Positions 45,739 to 58,400 of a stretch of DNA of 64,000 nucleotides are shown here, one piece after another. Every line of letters begins with the position of its first letter. Position 1 is the stretch's first letter. Under the pieces are notes generated by a model. It was not told the origin of the DNA and made no database searches. It worked only from the letters and a program-made list of their open reading frames with translations. The stretch is taken from the NCBI GenBank assembly GCA_036785705.1, contig JAWUZG010000015.1, positions 186,001 to 250,000 on the forward strand, in the 5' to 3' direction. This stretch comes from Acanthornis magna (Eukaryota; Chordata; Aves; Passeriformes; Acanthizidae). Made by a program: the position numbers and the translations under genes.

Positions 45739-45964
45739 CCTCTCTCTCCATCTCTCTCCATCTCTCTCCATCTCTCTCCATCTCTCTCCATCTCTCTCCA
45801 TCTCTCTCCATCTCTCTCCATCTCTCTCCATCTCTCTCCTTCTCTCTCCATCTCTCTCCTTCTCTCTCCTTCTCTCTCCTTCTCTCTCCTTCTCTCTCCT
45901 TCTCTCTCCTTCTCTCTCCTTCTCTCTCCTTCTCTCTCCTTCTCTCTCCTTCTCTCTCTCTTTC
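45739..45964 (+). repeat. CT-rich decamer tract, 21 units (copy C)
   Basis: Order: 9 CCAT, 1 CCTT, 1 CCAT, 10 CCTT. The interleaved pair is shared only with D. Confidence 0.97.
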
Positions 45965-46465
45965 TCCCTTTCTTATTTCTTCCCTTCTCCCAAGCCCAAG
46001 GGCCAAAAGCAGCACAGCCTCAGCAGGGATCACGCCTGCGAGCTGGGGCCTCCAGCCCAGCACCACCTGCTCAGATGCTTTCTGGGCATAAGCAGAGCTG
46101 TCCTTTGCTCCCTGCTGACGGCTCGAGGGCCTCGGGGAACCTGTGCGCCCGTGCAGCCCCGAGCACTGTCAGATGTGCCCTCCGCAGCGGTGTTGCCGTG
46201 GCAGGCAGAGCGAGAGGTGGGGCTGAGGCCTGAGCCAGACAGAGGCCCTGCAACAGGCAGGTGCAGCTCTTCTTTTCCCCACAGGCTTTGTGCCCTGCTC
46301 GGAAACCAAGTCCCATCCAATGGAGCACAAAACCTCCCTCAGACACAGACGAGTGTTCTTAAAGATGACTGAAAAATACCTGCGGGGGACTGAGTGGGCC
46401 TGAGTTGAGCCAAGGGGGAACGGTTCCCTTTGGGAATAACAAGATCACTTTTCCTTTCTTTGTGT

Positions 46466-46494
46466 GGCCAGCTGAGTGACTCACTTGGCTGGCC
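46466..46494. promoter_or_regulatory. AP-1-like palindrome (C/D)
   Basis: Identical to the A/B copy. Confidence 0.3.
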
Positions 46495-46612
46495 ATGCTC
46501 CTGAAACTTGCATCCTGCTTGCTCTGACTTTGGTCTGCATGCCTATGGGGGCAAGGGAAGATGGAGACTGCGAGTCCCAGTGAGCTGCTCCATCAGCACA
46601 CCGGTGCCTTGC

Positions 46613-46899
46613 TGTCTTGGTTTGAAAGAGAGGTGTCTGCTAAGGAAGGTAGGAACCTCCTTTAGAATAGAGAATGTGACCCTTCCCTTCCCTCTGAATT
46701 ATTATAACTTTGGAATCAAGGGCTTTCAGGCAAAGATATGGGAAAAGGAATAACAGTTCCTTACTAGTATCTATAAGGAGGCAAACAAGCAACAACAACA
46801 GTAGCAATAACAAACAAAAACTAGAAAAACCCAGTGGCACGTGTCCGTGGGCTGCCAAGCACTTTCCCATTTGGTGCAGTCACGGTCACAGCCAGCGGG
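46613..46899 (+). mobile_element. Truncated LTR, 5' part (C/D junction)
   Basis: As at 15346-15633, but one G shorter in the terminal G run (near 46900). Confidence 0.65.
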
Positions 46900-47103
46900 G
46901 CTGCCTCCCTGCCTGGCCCCGTGTCTCCAGACACACACTGGCCTCTCTTGCACAGCCCCCAGCAAGAGCTTTTTGCCCCCAGTGTTGTCTGGTGCAATTC
47001 AGGGGTCTCTGGGCAGAGATGTCCTTGCCTGCATGTCCAGAGGTCCTTTTGCTCCGTGTTTGCTGACAGGTTTCTCTGACCTTTTCTCCCATCCAATGTG
47101 CAG

Positions 47104-49722
47104 GTGCAACAAAAAGGGAGGAGTGCCAAGAAAATATTTGGGACATTTGACATCTCGGATGCCAAGAGATTGGATGTGCCCCAGTCTGCCCAGCACAGCA
47201 GGTTGACTTCTGGACAGGTGAGAACAGACTCTTCCTTGGTGGCAGGAACACAGCCCTCGGCAAAGCACACGTCCGTCAGAAAGCAGAGGAGCAGCTGTGA
47301 GCTGAGCTGTTCTGCCCAGGCCAGGAGAGCCCTGAGCGCTGCTCCCAGGGCTGGCATCTCCTCGGCTCCAGAGCAGACTGAGAGCTCTGTGCCGCAGCTG
47401 CTGTGGCTGTGCCCGCTGTAAAGCGAGAGGAGGTGGCAGCAGCTGCCTCTCTGCCAGCAGCCAGCCCTGCAGCCACAAGGCTGTGGTGTCAGGAAAGAAG
47501 AGTTGGAGGAGTTTCAAGGCCTCAGCAGTGCTTGAAGGCTCATTCTCCCACTGGGCTTTGTTGCCCACATTGTGCTCTGCTCCTGTGTGGAATGCTGTGT
47601 AGTTTGGCAGAGGGAGAGTTTGCTCCCTGTTTGTGGGCTGGCTGTCCAGGAGCTTGCTGTTCAAAGCAGCTCCTGGCCCAAAGCTGGCCATGGGGAGCTG
47701 CTCCTGCCGTGCCCACGCAAGGGGAGGCACCACGTGGGGGGTTGGATTTGGCATGGGAAGGAATGGAGCAGGTGAGCAGAGCGGTGGACTAAACTGAGCA
47801 GAGTTTTGGACCGAGGGCTGAACAGCAGCTGCCCTGCTGGTGCTTCGAGGATGCTTCCCGAGACAAGAGATTTCTGAGGGACAGCACTTGAAGTGTTTGA
47901 AACAAGGGACTCATCTCTGTCAAAAACGAGGCAGCTCTCTTTGTTTTATAAAAAACAAAACTCAAATTTAGTAAGAACACAAAACCAGGAGGAATAAAAT
48001 CATAAAAGAAATCCAGGTCCCAGTGATCAGAGACACTTAATGCCAAAAAAAAGGCAAAATGACCCAAGACAAGGAGATCAACAGTGCTCGAGCTTGCTAG
48101 TGATGCCTTCAGGTATTTCTAGTTTTTTACTCTTCATGTAGCTGTAACTTGCTGTAGTTCTGTGCTTCTTACAAAGTGCTAAAATCCCCCGCTCCCAGCA
48201 CCTTTAGCCAAAACAAGGCTCTCTGAGTACAGATTCAAGGACATGTTCATTGCCTTAGGGCCCAAAAATATGTAAACAACTGTGAGATGGGGGGAGCAGG
48301 CCTGGGGTGGTTAACATCATCACCTGAGAGTGTGATTGGAGAATTAAGGGCCAATATGCTATCTTTTAGCAATCTTTTAGGCCAATCTTTTAGGCAACAC
48401 TAGGGCTCAATTCCAAGCAAAAGAAAGGTTGGAAAGCCGGCCTAGTTCTTCCAGCACCGGGCTATGCCTGGGTTAGTCCCGAGCAGAGAGTCCCAGCAGT
48501 TGACTCCGGAACTCGCGCAGGCAAAAGAGCAGGCTCCTGCACCTGTGTGTCATTTTCCTACCCCTCTTGGCCCCTCTCAGCACCACCCATTGTCGCGCCT
48601 CCCAGCTAGGAACTGATTGGTAGAGTTCCTTTAATGTCCAGTTCATTGGATGGAGTCCTGGCGATGACGTAAGGTCCTTTTGACCAATGGCTCGTTGTCT
48701 CCGGGCAGGGGTGTTCCTCAGACTTTTAGGCGGGAAAACTTTCTCATTACAATTCAGGTTTCCATGGTGCTAAGTGTCAGAGCAGCTAAATTTAGCCTCT
48801 CAGCCAGGGGTGAGGGCTTGTTTCTCTTCTTAAGCACAGCCTCATCTGAAAAAAGAGCTCCAAAAAATTTATCAAGTTTTCTCTTTTATATGACCCCTGA
48901 GTCTTCAAACTCAAGTTTTTAACTTCTAAACTCCTTGTTTTGAACTTTGTCAATAACTTCAACGGGTTCACCTTTTACTAGTTCTTTAATTCCTTGTCAC
49001 CGAAAGCCAAAATCTCCCATTTCGTGTATGACATCTCTCTGAATACTCAGCAGGCTGTTGGAGCAGAAGGGAAGTGGCTGTCAGAGCACTCAAGGAAAGG
49101 TGCGGAATGTCTGCAGGCTTGGGTTGCAGCACCAGCAAAGGAGAAGACAGAGAAGGCTGAATCAACCACAGAGCCCCGGAGAGCTGGCGAGCAGGTAAAG
49201 TGGGCATTCGCTGCCTCTGCAAAGCCTCAGGCTCCTCTGCAGCACGACACGTTTGCCCAGGCAGCGCTTTGGAGTCCCCTGCTTATTTCCTTCCCTCTCC
49301 GTATCCCTGCTGTGGGCACACCCTTTGGTTTGTTCTCTCCCTTGTGGCAGCCCATGGCTTTCACCAAGGCACCTTCACTCCGCTGCCTCCCTCCCTGGCC
49401 CCGTGTCTCCAGACACACACTGGCCTCTCTTGCACAGCCCCCAGCAAGAGCTTTTTGCCCCCAGTGTTGTCTGGTGCAATTCAGGGTCTCTGGGCAGAGA
49501 TGTCCCTGCCTGCACGTCCAGAGGTCCTTTTGCTCCGTGTTTGCTGACAGGTTTCTCGGACCTTTTCTCCCATCCAATGTGCAGGTGCAACGTGAAGAGA
49601 GGAGAATCAGAAGTTTTAGGAGAGTTTTCCATCGGGGCTACTTGACGTTGTCTATCTCCCAGTCAGCTTCTGGAAGTGAAGAGTCCTCGAGTTGCTCGGG
49701 GAAGGAGCAGCCCTCCTTCTGA
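47104..49722 (+). CDS. Unrecognised three-exon gene end, copy D
   Basis: Exons 47104-47217, about 48982-49194, 49585-49722. In this copy only, the 390-bp intron between the last two exons has no in-frame stop: TGA is GGA at 49558-49560. An intron-retaining transcript would therefore keep one frame from about 48994 to the stop at 49722. Confidence 0.4.
48616..48688. promoter_or_regulatory. CCAAT/CRE cluster, all sites intact (copy D)
   Basis: Middle box is ATTGG (48645-48649), as in A and unlike B and C. Confidence 0.4.
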
Positions 49723-49754
49723 GGCACAGCCTGCAGAGAAAAGGGGTCAGTTGC

Positions 49755-50665
49755 TGTTATGATCCAGTTATTAAGGTTCTTAGAAATACCTCTGCCCGAA
49801 TTGAAGTGCAAACGAGACCCTCTGCCAGTCAATAGTATGGGTTTTATTGTATAGTAAATATGAGAGAGAGAGAGGAAAAGAGAGAAAGGGAGAAGTAGGG
49901 AAAGAGGTGGGGGGGGGACAGAAAGAGAGTGACAGAGACAGAAAAAAAGAATATCACCATCCGTGGATCCCAAGGATGTAGCGTTGATCCTCTCCACCTT
50001 GGTCTCTCTTGGTGGTGATGGTCCCCCTGAAAAGCACAGAATCCCATGGGTTACTATACACTCAGGCCAGGTGGCCATGTCCAGGCATGTGCCCCAGGGG
50101 GAAGGGACAGTCCCTTGCAGCAGACTCTGCTTGCATCACATGCAGTCCTGTGGGGCAAGGCCTAGCATTTTGGGGAGGCTTTGATGGATTATGACACCCC
50201 CTCAGCTGCCTCTCACATGAATGTCCCTTGGATGTGGCCTGTGGGCTTGGGGCTTCCACAGCTGGGCAAATCTGTGTAACAGAGGATGGGTGTTTATTGC
50301 CTCTCACCAGAGGTTATGCCACTGCACCCAAAACCTCCTCCTCCCCGCCTTGGTTGGGGGGAGAAGTCTGTGTAGACCTGGCTTTGTGAGCTGTGCTCTC
50401 CCCCCAGCCCAAACTCAGCCGGGGATGAGTCTCAGTGCAGCTGGTGGCTTTGGCCTTTGTGGATGCATACCTTTCCTGCAGCCTTGAGATGACTGAGCAA
50501 TAGGTTTCCTTTTGTCTGATCTTAGCAGTTTGACTTTGAGTCCAAAGTCCCAGTCAGGTATCCTCACCGAGGCTTCTTTGGTTGTAGTTTCTTTATACAG
50601 TTTTTGTTACAATGAGCAAAACTTTATACCAATGTTTGAGGCATGAACTATTTCAGTCTCTGACA
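49755..50665 (-). mobile_element. Solo LTR (copy D)
   Basis: 911 bp, flanked by GTTGC at 49750-49754 and 50666-50670. Confidence 0.85.
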
Positions 50666-50945
50666 GTTGCCCCAGTGTGTGCTTTGTAAATCTCTGTTGG
50701 GTTCCTAAGTCCTGTCAGAAGTCTCTCTACTAGAGCTGTGATGGCTGAGGAGCAAGGTCTTCCTGAGCCCGCTGTCCCCAGCTTCATCCTGGAGTGCTGA
50801 AGATGGGATCAGTGACTCTTCAGGCCTCTTCATTCTTCTGACCGGGCTTTGTCTCTGCAGTCACTGTAAAAACTTCAAGAAGTCCAGAGAAAAGCTGCAC
50901 TAACCCACGGGAATCCCGGAGCCAAGCGCCTTGTGTCTGCGTCAG

Positions 50946-51347
50946 AAGAACACCAAGCGGCTGAAGGCAGTGTCAGCCCAATTCAAAAAGGCGGAGCAGC
51001 AGGACAGGATGAAGGTTGGTTTAGGAAATGAGACTGGTTTTCCCTTGAAAACTTGTCTTGCCCCTTCTTGTACAGTGGAGGACTTGGCTGCGCTCGAGGG
51101 AGAAGACCCATCATTGCAGAGTGAGCTGGAAGTCAAGAGGCAGACACTGGAGGAATTGCAGCTTCAGAGGGATCTGCTGGAGCAAGAGAGGGATGATGTT
51201 AGCAGGGCCCTGGACACCTTATTCCTAGGCAGCGCCTGTGGGAGTGGGAGTTGTGCCAGCCAGATCAGCCCAGATGCTGTTTCTGGCTGTAGAAAACAGG
51301 GACACTGCTGTGCACACCTGGCTCAGGATGGCACACGCATTTCTTAG
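50946..51347 (+). pseudogene. Coiled-coil candidate exon(s) (copy D)
   Basis: Same layout and same unresolved splicing as copy A. Confidence 0.45.
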
Positions 51348-51438
51348 CCAGGGAGATGCATGTTCATCAGCCAAATGGTAGATGGTTCTGCAGAATTTGT
51401 TACTTTGGGCAGCCACAGAGCCCCTAAAACAGGGGACG

Positions 51439-51672
51439 GAGCTGGGGAAGGGTCTGGAGCACAGGTGTGATGAGGAGCAGCTGAGGGAGCTGCGGGGGGC
51501 TCAGCCTGGAGAAAAAGAGGCTCAGGTGGTACCTTCTCTCTCTCTACAACTCCCTGTGACAGGAAGGTGCAGCCAGGTGAGGGTCGGCCTCTGCTCCCAA
51601 GGGAACAAGGGACAGGACAAGAGGAAAAGGCCCCAAGCTGTGCCAGGGGAGGTTTGGATTGGGTATTACAGG
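51439..51672 (+). mobile_element. CR1 LINE 3' fragment (copy D)
   Basis: Same truncated fragment and breakpoints. Confidence 0.88.
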
Positions 51673-52406
51673 AGAGCTGTGAGAGAATGGTTTGTTTCTG
51701 ATGGTCACCGTCAGACAGTCTCACTTCTGGAGTATGGGCAAGGTTTGGCAAATACACAGCAGAGGTTTTGCTTTTGAAGAAAGGAGCTCAAAACCACAGT
51801 TTAGTCGTCAGGCTTGAATACCAGCAAGGGCCATTAGACACCTCCTTTGCTGGTGTCAACTGCTTTGGCCACATCAGCCAGACTTCCATCACTCATTAAA
51901 TGACTGCCCACCATAGGAGCTGTTTCCCTGCCAAGCATCCCCTCCTTGCAGAGAGCTGCTTTGCACACTGGAGGAGGTGACCCTTTGATATGGGTTTTGT
52001 TCTAGAAACAGAATTAGCTTCAGCGAGCAAGATTGCTTTGGCTCAACCTTTCCTGAAAATGTCCAGCACTGGAATAGATCCTGATAGAAATGTTGTCTGC
52101 CAAGTGGCAGTTGTGGAAGATGCAGTATTTTTGGGTGACAGCACGGGGTTTGGAGTAGGCATGTTTGTTGGGAAGGAGCTATCTGGTCCCAGGCAAGCCA
52201 GCTGGGCCTGGCACAGCCCTTCCAAGGTAACGGTGCCAGAGGATTTGGCAGCCCTGGCTATCAGAGCTGCAGAGGGCAGATGCTGTGAGACTTTGAGCCC
52301 AGAGCACAGGAGCTCCTTGTCCTCTGGCTGCCTGCAAGGTGGCACAGGCTGGCTCTGCACAGGGCTCCCGAGGAAGGGCTCGAGCTGTACCTTGTCCCAC
52401 TTCCAG

Positions 52407-55400
52407 GTTTCCCAGGAGCAAGAGTCGTCAAGCAGGGCTCTGGAGCAGCTGCGCCGAGAGTCCTCTGGCCAAGGGCACGCACTGGCCCAGGTGTGCAGAG
52501 AGAAGGAGCTGCTGGGCCGGGAGAAGGCTGCTCTTGAGGGCCGACTGGCAGCCATGGAGCGGCACCGACAAGACCTTTCCAAGCAGCTGGCAGAGGCCAG
52601 GTAAAAGCAGGGAGCAGAGCCTGGGCAGGACAGGGCTGAAGCGCTGTAGTGCTAAAGGTGGTAAGCACTACACAGGGGTTTATTGCATCCTCTGTGCATT
52701 TCAGATGTAGATGGGGCTGTTGAGGTCAGGTTGGGCTGGGCTGTCTGTGCTATGGCAGGCCATAAGGAATGCCTGGGCAATCCCTCAGAGGGTCCTGCTT
52801 TGCTCTTGAGATGGCACAAGTGTGCCTTCTCTGTACAGGTTTCCCATTTTCCATACTCAGGTGCGGGGATCTCGAGCCATGTCATCCTGGAATAACTGCC
52901 TGTGGGTGTGAGGAGCAAGTGACTCGTTTCTCTCTGTATTTGCAACTTGCAGGTCAACGAGGGAGAGCCTGGAATCCAGCCTGTTTGCTGCTCAGCAGAG
53001 GATATCTCAGCTGGAGGCCATCAGGAACCATCTGGAAGCTCAAGTGCTCACAGTCATGCAGGCCAAGGAGGTGATAGAAGGTGAGAACCTCATGCGCTTT
53101 GTTTGTGGTGCTGCCCCTGCCTAGAGAAGCTGCTGTAAAGCCACCTCTGTCCACAGGGCTTCTGAGGAGTGGCAGGGCTGGAGGCAGGGCCCTCCTACAC
53201 TGACACGGAAAGGGCCTGAGGTCAGTAAAGTCAGTAAAGACTCTGCATCTTGCTGTTGGTTGTGTTTGCAGGAGAAGGGAAGTGCCTCCAACGTGAGCTG
53301 GAAGTGGAGAGAACTCTCAGGAAGCAGGAACAGGAAGACACAGCACAACAGCTCTTGCAGGCAGAGCAGCAGTGTCAGGAAAGCCTCAGGCTTCAGGGAA
53401 CTGCTCAGCAACTGGAAATAAACAAGCTCCTGCGAGCCCTGGTAGGGGACAATAGGCTCTGAATTGTCCAGGCCCTGTGGGTTGGTTTAGCACAAGCAGA
53501 GCCTGAGGGTGTGAAAGGGCAGCAATCCTCTGCCAGAGGCCTCCTGCTGCTGGGCCGGGCAGCAGAGCCAGCGGCTCAGACATGGAGGTGTGTGAAGAGC
53601 CATGGGATGGTGCTGGGACAGTAACTGCAGCCACAGCTTCAGTGTGGGCGTCAGACGAGTTCCAGAGCAGCTTGGGCGGTGCCCAGCCAAAGCATGGCAG
53701 CCCAGGGCGGCATTGTCCCCAAGTCCCATCTGCCACAGGGCAGATGCCAACGCAGAGCAGATGCCAACGCAGAGCAGATGCCAACACAGAGCAGATGCAA
53801 ATGCAGAGCAGATGTAAATTCAGAGCAGATGCAAATGCAGAGCAGATGTAAATTCAGAGCAGATGCCCACAGTGCTGCCGGCTGCAGGTGTGGGAGCTGG
53901 GTTCCCTTCTTGCTGTGCTTGCACGATGAACAGAGGGATAAGCTTGGGGCTTGAAGCAAATGGATCAGGCCCTTTGTCCCTGGTCCTTCAGCCCTTGTGA
54001 CTGGGGCATCAGAGAGGGGAAGGTGACACCTCCTTTCCTGAATGGTTGCGCTCAATGCTTGTGAAGGGATTTCTCAACAAAAATGATTTCATGAGTGTCT
54101 GATTCTTGCACATGCTGAGCCTCCTTTCCCGTTCCCTGAGAGGACACAGTTTCTGGAGGGCAGAAAGCCGTGCTGTTGTCTTTTCAGGTTGGGGTTAGTG
54201 GGAGGGATGAAGCTTCACAGTTTTCAGTGAGGAGCTTGCCTGGGACTTCATCTTGAAGATTTTTCCTCCCCTCCCCAGGCAAGTGAGTGGGAAAGGTACC
54301 ATGCAGAGATGCTAGAGATGCTAGAGCAATTGGAAAAAAAGAAGGCAGAGAGAGAGCGGGAGCACGAGAAGGTGCTGTTTGAGATGAGGCAGAAAGTTGC
54401 CACCCTGCAGGCTCAACAAGAAGACGAACGAACTAGATTTGAAAATGCCAAGCGAGAGGTAACGACTGTGAAATGAGAATTTTTGATTTTTTGCAAGGCT
54501 GGAGCTGTGGGAGATGGCAGGATAGGGAGTTGTGTGGAGCATGCCCTCCATGTATTCTACACTGAATTTGGGGAGGTGAAAGCTGAACGGGGCTATCTTT
54601 GGAACTAGGAATGAGCCTTCTCATAGGAAGCCAGGCAGAAACATTGGGTTTCAGTTGAGATTTTTGTGCTGCTCTTGTGTTCTGTATTTCTAAGAGTTAC
54701 CTCAGAGCATCTTCACTGTTCTCTTACCACTCCTCTTTTGGTGTGTACTGCTAGGTGTTCATAGCCAAACTTAGTTTGTAGGGCTTTTCTTTTGTGGGCA
54801 CGGGGAGGGCGCAGCAGGAACGCTGACAAGGGAAAAATCTTTTTAAAGACTCGTCTGGAGTATTGCTGAACAGTAACCCAAGGATGTCTTCTGGGCTGTG
54901 TTGTAAGTCACTTGCTGGGAAGCTGTGTCTCCCCCGGGGCAGACAGCGGCCCAGGGGAGCAGCAGCCGAGTGCTCTGGGAGCACATAAGCGCATCAGTCT
55001 TTGCCTCTTGCCACGCAGATGTTGCAGGGCACGTGTGAAGCCCTGTGCTCTTGCTTTCTGTGCAGGTCCTGCTGGAAGAGCAGAATGAGAAGAGGGCTTT
55101 GTCAGAGACGCTGCTCCAAACTCAGGCAGAGCTAAGCCGAGCCTGCCAGCAGGTGCAGCAGCTCAGGCAGGAGGCGAGAGAGCAGCAAGAGAAGGGGCAG
55201 GTAAGTCTGAGTAGGCAGGGAGCAGAGTGCAGGGCAGTGACAAGGGCACAAAAGGCAGGTCCTGGGACTGAGGAGGCAAGGGCTGCTTCAGACCCTGGGA
55301 GCATAGAGCCTGGTAAGCTCCAGAGCTCAGCCCCAGGAAGGAAGGCTTGCAATGGAAGCAGGGCTGCGTAGAGAAGCCAAAAGAAGTAGCAGAGGGAATG

Positions 55401-58400
55401 GGATTTTGAGACAGCAAGTGGAAAGAGCTGGGCCTGAGGGCAGGTCCCAGGAAGTTGCTCTGCATTTTGTTACCAGACCATGGAGGCAAAGCTGCAAGCT
55501 GAGCTGCAGGAAGCTCGGAGTGAAATCCAGGCAGAGCAGAAGAGGCATAAGGAAGAACTCCAAGGCATCAAAGAGGAAATGAATCTCCTCCTTGGGCAGA
55601 GCGAGGCTCTCCAAAAGCAGGTGAGTGAAACAGCAGTGGCACCACAGTCATCCAGCAGGGGCTCTGTGCCCTTCTTGCTTTTCCATGGCAGAGCAGCAGC
55701 TAACGTGGTGGTCCCTGGGGCTGCCTCGTGCTGTGGGCTCCATGGCAGCTGCTCTGAAGGCCCCTCAGTGCTCTGCTAAGTCTCAGCTGCTGCCCTGGAC
55801 AGCTGGGCTGGTCCTCTGGGCTGTTGGCCAGCAACCATCAGCATGGATTCCTGCTGGCCTCTTCCTGCTAGCCTTGGTTGTGTGGAGCTTTTTCGGGTGC
55901 CCTTCGTGAGCCACTTGAGTTTTGAAATAAGTTGTCCATATCCATTGCAAATCTGGTCCTCTCAGAACAGGCAGGAACACAAAGTTGGCCTTTGCCTTTC
56001 CTCACAGCCTCTGCTGTGGCTGACAGTGGCAGGCTGTGGCTGTAGCCTCTGACTGCTTTGTTCTCTTTGACTTGAGGTGGGAGAGTTGACATCTCAGCTG
56101 GCAGCCTCCAGGGAGTGGCAGGAAACCACTGTCCAGAGAGCCCAGCAAGATGTGAGGGATGCCCAGGAGCAGTCCATTCAGAAAGCGTTGGAGGTTGAGA
56201 ATATCTGGAAGATGCTGGAGGAGGCAGAAAATCAGAACGAGGAGCTGCAAGGGAAACTGCAGAACTTGGAGAAGGAAAGGAGTCAATGGGAAGATGTAGC
56301 GCGTGAAAATTCAGAATATCAGACTTCCCCGAATGCCCTAGAGAGGGAAAATGCCAGGTAAGTGCAAGCCTGTGGGACTCTGCATTGTGAGCAATGGATT
56401 CCCTCAGGGGCTCTGGCAGCATTTCCTAAGTGGCAGAGTTCTGAACTCTCCCTGCAGATGTGTCTTGTTTTCTGGATGTTGTGTTTCCTTTTCTTTTAAG
56501 CCTTCAGTTACAGTTTTCTCTGAAGACAAAGGCTTTTGGGGTAGCTCTTTCCCTCTGGGGAGGTGTTGTGTTGTTAGGTGGGTGTGTTAACACTGTCCCA
56601 GCTGCAGCGTAAGGGGCTGGACACATCCATCAGCTCCACCTTGGGTCCTGTAAGTTGAAGTTTTTGGGATCTGGATCAGCTCTGGCATTGTGATGCCTTT
56701 GCTTGGCAGAACCATCTTAAGGCCCTGATTTCTGATAGAAGACAGATTCCCCTCAGAGGCACCCAAGAAACAAGAAGGTCTCTGTTGCGTCGTTGCTCAT
56801 CAAATGGCCCCGGGTGCCTGGAAGGGGTCGAGCAGGGTCCCTGCCAGCCTCCACAGTGCACAGGTGTTAGTGACTGTGCAAAGAATGCAAGAAACAAGAC
56901 CAAGGTTAGGGGGGCTTCTCCAGCTGATCAAGTCTTGTCAGTCTTCAGTGTTGCAGGATTCTTCTTGCAAGCAGAAGACAAGGAAAAGGCAGGCCACTCT
57001 TGCTTGCCTGGAGGTTTCTGCATCTGCCATCACGTTGTGCTCCAAGCCTCTGTCGCCACTTCTGCTATTGGCCTTTGTTTCTCTCCAGCAGAAAGTAGCA
57101 TGGGTGCTGGTAAATCTTAGGGAACTTCCCAGAGGTCCCCTGGCTGTCAGGTGCTACTCCTCCTACCTGGACATACAAGATGGGGGAAGGAAAATGTCTC
57201 TTCCATGTTGACCAAAGCTTGTGCCCTTGGAGCCTGGTTAGTCAGAAGAGAATTGTTCCTCTCCCCTACTGTCTTCATTGCAAGACTTTGTTAGGTCCGT
57301 TTTCATATTCCCACCTTAAGAAGGAGGCAGGGCATGTAGGCAGGAACTCCCCATTCTTTCATGAAGAAAAGCAAAGTGGGCACATGCTGGGCTGTGAGCG
57401 CAGGGGCAACAAACAGCCAAGTTTAGACAAACTTCATCAGACAGAGCACTTTTCCCCGAGCTGGTGCAAGTGCTCAGAGTTGATAAAATGTGATGTTACG
57501 TAGTAATGAGTTGCATGCTTCTCTTCTAGGCTGATTCTGTCTCTGAAGGAAAAGGATCTGTGCCTGAGAGCACTAGAAGAGAAGAACTTGGTGCTGAAGA
57601 ACCAGGCGCGTCACCTTCATTGTGCTCTTCAGGAGGCCAAGCCGCTCAACTCCGAGCACAGAAGAGAACTGCAGGAGCTCAACATGCAGGTAACCTGTGC
57701 CCTGGCATCCTCTTCTCCAGGGACACACAACACCACCTTCGGCTTGGAGGCCCCAACTGCTTTCTGCTCCCAGCAGCCTCCACTGCTGCCGTGTGCTGCC
57801 CGGGGCTGCTGCTGCACCCTGAGGCCAAGGCTGGATCTGGTGTCTGCTGCCACCAATATTTTCCCCACTTCTCTGCCGGGTGCTGGCAGGAAATGTGGGA
57901 GGAGAAGCAGCAGCAGACTCCTTTGGAGCTTCTCCATCCCTCTGTTAGCAGTGTTGTCCCAGATGGAGTTGGTGCCTGTGCCGGGCGCTGAGCAATGTGG
58001 GCACGCAGACGTGGCTATGGCAGGCTGGGGAGGGCACTTCCACCGCAGCCAGTTCAGCCGGTGTTCAGAGCTGCACCCTCAAGGATGCCCATTGCCCCCC
58101 TTTCCCTCTTTTCACGACATTTGTCTCAGTTGGAATCCTTGCTTCTGCGCCTTCTCTTTTGGGCATGTTTTTTGTTTGAAGTCATTTCTCCTTTGTTGCT
58201 CTCCCTACTGCCCATTCTGCTGCCCCAGGAGCAGTCCTGTCCCTGAGGCTCTGTGCATCCATCTTCCAGATGCAGGCCCTGCAGGAGGCAGTGCTGGAGA
58301 AGGAGGCTGCCCAGGCAACTGAGGAGAAGCAGCTGCTGCAGGAGCTGGAGGAGTCCCGAGCAGGAGAGCGGCGCTTCAGGGACTCTGTGCACGTGCTGGA

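Larger units (their letters stand above)
31227..46860 (+). repeat. Tandem unit copy C (15634 bp)
   Basis: Third unit. Private changes include a 3-bp deletion in a GCT run and a 1-bp C insertion in the intron after exon h (about 42177-42230), and a C-to-G change near 43321. The CT tract shows 9 CCAT, 1 CCTT, 1 CCAT, 10 CCTT decamers, the same pattern as copy D. Confidence 0.98.
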
